From Malus domestica (Eukaryota > Streptophyta > Magnoliopsida > Rosales > Rosaceae), in contig NC_091670.1 in the NCBI RefSeq assembly GCF_042453785.1, forward strand, positions 36,901,501 to 36,965,500: DNA of 64,000 nt, read 5' to 3'. A model generated the notes under the pieces. That model did not search any database. It was given only the letters and a program-made list of their open reading frames with translations, and had not been told where the DNA came from. Shown piece after piece: positions 60,443 to 64,000 of this stretch (positions are counted from its first letter, which is position 1; each line of letters begins with the position of its first letter). The position numbers were made by a program, and so were the translations under genes.

Positions 60443-61182
60443 CACACCACCACCATTGTCAGAAAAAAGAAAAGACTTGGGAAGTTTGAGCATGTCTCCA
60501 GGCCAATCCATGACTACGGTTTCAAGCTCAGTTGCAGCTGGTGATGCCATCCAGTTGAACCCCACGACATTGAATCCCGTGGTGAGCATTTCGCCGAGGA
60601 ATCCTGCCGTGCTGATAGTTGCAGGAAAGTAGGCAAAGTGGTTAGGGTTTTGCCAATGTGTTATGCCAGGAACAATATGGTCCTGAACATCTTGGAGGAT
60701 GGCTTCTATGGGTTCAGGGTGATATGGGGCAGATTCTGGCAAACGTTTTCGAAGATAGCCCGGTTGGACTTGGCTTAGAATCGGGTGTTTTTCTATGTTT
60801 TGGTAATAATCTGCAATGAAGTCTATCATCATGTGTCCTTGTCTCCTGAACGCCACAAGGTCCAGAGGGTCTTTAGTCATGTGGTGGACAGAGTTGTTTT
60901 CAGGTGGATTGTCAATATTTAAGCTACCCATTTGGATATTGAGGACGTACTAAAACTTAATTACGAAAACACTACGTAGAAGACGAAATCAAAATGGCTT
61001 TTGAGTAGTACTTGAGTTCCAAGGTACGAGGATATATGTATTGGTTTGTTTATATAGATGTATTTTAGAATAAAATCCAATCACACAAATAATTTGGCGA
61101 CATGTGCTCCACATCACTCAATATAATTATGTGTTCGCCTTATTTTGGCCTCACACGTGAGTAAAATCTTCAAGGACTTTCT

Positions 61183-61587
61183 GTTTTTATTTTTTGGAAG
61201 CAGGGATTCATTACCCAGGCAAAGATGCCAGAAATACAGAGAAAGCCCACAACAAGGCAAGCAAACAGGAAAGAAACAGAAACAGCGGACAGAAGAGGGA
61301 GTTACAAGGAAGACATAATAGCCAAGCTAGCATGTCGCCCCCTCCACTGCACCCAAAAAAACCTTACGGAGGACAGGGTAATCCATCACTATGGAGCACA
61401 AAAACCAGAGAAGATGGGGGTCTATTGACCCATGAAACATCGCACATCTCCACACACCGATGCGACGCCAGAGAGTCCGCCGTCATATTGGCTGATCTTG
61501 GAATCCAAGACCAGCGACAGTCCTGGAAAGACTCTCCTAACCTTTTAGCTTTCACTAATGAAGGAAAGGCTTCCCATCTGCCCATCC
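61183..61587 (-). mobile_element. 5'-truncated LINE with 12-bp TSD
   Basis: CAAGGACTTTCT flanks both sides (61171-61182, 61588-61599). On the minus strand the insert codes for the end of a LINE RNase H domain (FQDCRWSWIPRSANMTADSL, CDVSWVNRPPSSLV) and ends in an A-rich tail (CCAAAAAATAAAAAC). This matches target-primed reverse transcription that stopped early. Confidence 0.88.
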
Positions 61588-61775
61588 CAAGGACTTTCTT
61601 TTGTAATACTAAGACTTGCATGCATTGCAAGGCTTGAATGCTCTAACATTAACAAGGAAATAAAAATCTGGCCAAACTCAGGTACTTTGCCTATAGTAGA
61701 ATTAATCAAAATTCATATCTTAGTACGTTGTTGTGTAGTACAATTCTCTCAAGGGCCAAATCAAGGCACATATAG

Positions 61776-61858
61776 TAGGTGGGCAATTGCTTCTGCCGAG
61801 AGTTTTGGACGTTTTGTTAATTTGTTTGGCTGGAGAATAATGATATGTCTTGTCCAAC
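61776..61858. repeat. 83-bp direct repeat, copy 1
   Basis: GGTGGGCAATTGCTTCTGCC ... AATGATATGTCTTGTCCAA matches 63776-63858 with few differences. The two copies bracket the MULE. Confidence 0.85.
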
Positions 61859-61869
61859 AAATAGTTTTA

Positions 61870-63412
61870 GGCTAAAAGACTGTTTATTACCTTCATGTTT
61901 TGTGGTTTTCAACATTTAATACATCAAGTTTTTTTCGTCTCAGATTCATACCTAAAGTGTAAATTTTGGGACAGTCTCATACATCCGTTAGTCAAACTAT
62001 TAAATCTGACGTTAATTGTGACGTGGTGCCATGTCATCCACGTTTTTTTTTTCTTTTCTTCTTTCTTCTTCTTCCTTCTTCTGCAACTTTTTTTTTTCTT
62101 CCTTCTTCTCCTTCTTCCTTCCTCCTTCCTTCCCCTTCTTCTCCTTCTTCCTTCTTCTTCCTTCTTCTTCATTCTCCTTCTCCTTCTTCTTCTTCTTCCT
62201 CCGAATGTAGGGAAAAATTTTTTTTCATTTTTTTTCATTTTTTTCATTTTTTTCATTTTTTCTTTCTTCTTCTTCTTCTTCCTCCGACTACAACATTTTT
62301 TTTTTCTTTTCCTCCTTCTCCTTCTTCCTTCCTCCTTCTTCCTTCCCCTTCTTCTCCTTCTTCATTCTTCTTCTTCTTCTTCTTCTTCCTCCGAATCTGG
62401 GGAAGATGAAGGTTTTTTATTTTTTTTATTTATTTTTTTCTTCCTCCTTCTTCTCCTTCTTCTCACTCTTCCTTCCTCCTTCTTCTCCTTCTTCTCACTC
62501 TTCCTTCCTCCTTCTTCCTTCCCCTTCTTCTTCTTCCTCCGAATTTCTTACTCCGAATCTGGGGAAGATGAAGGTTTTTTTTCGTTTTTTTTTTCTTCTT
62601 TCTTCTTTCTTCTTCTTCCTCCTCCTTCCTCCAGCTGCAACTTTTTTTTTCTTCCTTCTTCTTCCTCCTTCCCCTTCTTCTTCTTCCTCCGAATTTCTTA
62701 CTCCGAATCTGGGGAAGATGAAGGTTTTTTTTCGTTTTTTTTTTTTCTTCTTTCTTCTTTCTTCTTCTTCCTCCTCCTTCCTCCAGCTGCAACTTTTTTT
62801 TTCTTCCTTCTTCTTCCTCCTTCTTCTCCCTCTTCCTTCCTCTTCTTCTCCTTCTTCCTTCTTCCTTCTTCCTTCTTCTTCATCTTCCCCAGATTCAAGG
62901 AAGAAGAAGGAAGAAGGAAAAGGAGGAAGAAAAAAAAAAAAAAGAAGTTGCAGTCAGTGGAAGAAGAAGAAGAAGAAGAAAGAAGAAGGAGGAGGAAAAA
63001 GGAGGAAGAAGAAGAAAGAAGAAGAAAAAAAATAAGAACAAAACAAAACTTCCCCAGATTCGGAGGAAGAAGGAGAAGGAGAAGGAGAAGGAGAAGGAAG
63101 AAGAAGGAAGAAGGAAGAAGGAAGAAGGAGAAGAAGGGGACAGAAGAAGGAGGAAGGAAGAAGGAGGAGGAAGAAAAAAAAGTTGCAGAAGAAGGAAGAA
63201 GAAGAAAGAAGAAAAGAAAAAAAACGTGGATGACACGTGGCACCCAGTCATGGCGCCACATCACAATTAACGGCAGATTTAACAGTTTGACTAACGGATG
63301 TAGGAGACTGTCCCAAAATTTCCACTTTAGGTATGAATCTGAGACGAAAAAAACTTGATGTACTAAATGTTGAAAACCACAAAACATGAGGGTAGTAAAC
63401 AGTCTTTTACGC
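61870..63412. mobile_element. Mutator-like foldback element with 9-bp TSD and CTT/GAA core
   Basis: ATAGTTTTA is duplicated at 61861-61869 and 63413-63421. The ends GGCTAAAAGACTGTTTATTA and the reverse complement GCGTAAAAGACTGTTTACTA continue as inverted repeats for about 180 bp (including TTTTGTGGTTTTCAACATTTA and CGTCTCAGATTCATACCTAAA). Between them lies about 1.15 kb of CTT/CTTC-rich (62040-62890) then GAA/GAAG-rich (62890-63225) sequence. The long ORFs there are pure low-complexity artefacts of (TTC)n and (GAA)n. Long TIRs with a 9-bp duplication are typical of MULEs. No transposase. Confidence 0.88.
62040..63225. repeat. Polypyrimidine/polypurine microsatellite hairpin
   Basis: The plus strand is (CTT/CCTTCTT)-rich up to about 62890 and (GAA/GGAAGAA)-rich afterwards, so the halves are complementary. 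A roughly 150-bp module with CGAATCTGGGGAAGATGAAG and CCTTCCTCCAGCTGCAAC is tandemly duplicated (about 62540-62690 and 62695-62830). It may form triplex or cruciform structures. Confidence 0.9.
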
Positions 63413-63421
63413 ATAGTTTTA

Positions 63422-64000
63422 TTCCACTTATTTTTCAAATGTTAAGATAATTTTGTGAACCATTCACTTTTTATATGCTTAACAATATGGGTTTGTACCT
63501 AATTAGTAGGGCAATAAAATAAGGGTTGTGCTATACACACAATTATCTTTACTTCTCACACACCCTCTCAATTTTCGGCCCTCAAATAGAATGAATTGAA
63601 GAAGATTAATCACAAAAAACTAACAAATATGTATGAGAGAAAAAAAAAAGGTGTGGAACAGCATTATCCTAAAGTAGTTGATTATACGAGAAAATCGAGT
63701 CTAGCTCTAGGCCAACAGGACACTCTACCCGCCACGGGAAGGTAGCAAACACCAAATGATTTGAAATATGATAACTGGGTGGGCGATTGCTTCTGCCGGG
63801 AGTTTTGGACGTTTTGTTAATTTGTTCGGCTAGAGAATAATGATATGCCTTGTCCAATATGGTGTGCAAAATTCTCATCCATTAATCGGAGTGGTCTCGC
63901 AATAAAATCCCACACCGAACAAGAGTTTACAGTCGCCCTCGACTCTTGTATGGCAGCTTTGGTTGTTATTCTCCAGTTATTTTCGTCATGGTTATCATTA
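63422..64000. other. Right-edge intergenic sequence
   Basis: No gene recognised. It includes copy 2 of the 83-bp direct repeat (63776-63858) and a run of TACACACAAT/ACACACCC at 63530-63570 that resembles the end of a dispersed repeat. Confidence 0.4.

Larger units (their letters stand above)
57036..60931 (-). pseudogene. Aromatic L-amino acid decarboxylase paralog, disrupted by LTR insertion and frameshift
   Basis: The N-terminal part (60931 to about 60443) starts [14 protein letters not shown] and runs to LFSDNGGGV. The rest continues at 58097 ([13 protein letters not shown]) to the stop at 57036 (VQEHADAILSMYC). A 2.3-kb LTR element with the duplication CACAC sits exactly between them, at the position equivalent to codon 159 or so of the intact gene. 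Independently, 7 extra bp near 57386-57400 (a TTAGAATTTAGA duplication) shift the frame after NLRNFIR and bring an early stop. The loop tyrosine found in the intact paralog (PEYL) is replaced (NLEGL), although the PLP Lys in SLSAHKWFF remains. A TATA-like CTATATAAAC on the minus strand at about 61060-61051 remains upstream. Confidence 0.93.

Noticed and set aside
61895-63358. 487-codon ORF rich in Ser/Phe/Leu then Lys/Glu/Arg, and similar long ORFs on both strands
   Set aside because: These are translations of (CTT)n and (GAA)n microsatellite DNA inside the MULE foldback element; all frames stay open because the repeat lacks stops.

Overview
The window is nuclear DNA of a flowering plant, a eudicot and by inference probably Rosaceae (apple/pear type). 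The genes have plant exon-intron structure, there are plant-specific families (LOB-domain protein, plant BAG and MED19 proteins, an intronless aromatic amino acid decarboxylase), and about three quarters of the sequence is transposons and their relics. The genus is my inference from the style of the repeats; no search was possible.

Layout. 1-5.9 kb: a very uniform 347-bp tandem satellite (16 full units plus a partial one). 5.9-12.1 kb: a CACTA (En/Spm) DNA transposon on the minus strand with an apparently intact four-exon transposase (1,124 aa). Its right terminus is clear, but its left terminus could not be found next to the satellite. 12.6-15.2 kb: a four-exon BAG-family co-chaperone gene (minus). 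15.6-17 kb: small MITE and SINE insertions. 17.7-20.8 kb: a five-exon MED19-like Mediator gene (plus). 21.4-31.8 kb: a PIF/Harbinger-like element (TTA target duplication) split by a very young Ty3/gypsy-derived element with 2,618-bp LTRs and a decayed interior. 32-35 kb: a TRIM and two SINEs. 35.5-37.0 kb: an intact intronless tyrosine/DOPA-type decarboxylase gene (plus). 39-50.4 kb: nested retrotransposon debris (Ty1/copia pol relics and a truncated gypsy-type LTR). Inserted in it is a complete 4-kb non-autonomous LTR element (TSD GCTTA) that carries pieces of two host genes, a PB1-domain gene and a SCAI gene. 51-52.7 kb: TRIM/copia ends and a hAT transposase relic. 52.9-54.3 kb: an LBD36-like LOB-domain transcription factor gene (plus). 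57.0-60.9 kb: a second decarboxylase gene in inverse orientation, broken by a 2.3-kb non-autonomous LTR element (TSD CACAC) and by a separate 7-bp frameshift. 61.2-63.4 kb: a 5'-truncated LINE, then a Mutator-like foldback element (9-bp TSD) whose core is a long CTT/GAA microsatellite hairpin.

Functionally, the host genes are a chaperone regulator, a Mediator subunit, an organ-patterning transcription factor and a specialised-metabolism enzyme (tyramine/dopamine or aromatic aldehyde branch). They are not obviously linked in one pathway. The two decarboxylase copies are an inverted paralogous pair about 20 kb apart, only one of which looks functional. The strongest candidate for something undescribed is the LTR element with the captured PB1-SCAI chimera. 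After it come the CTT/GAA foldback MULE and the near-perfect satellite abutting the CACTA element.
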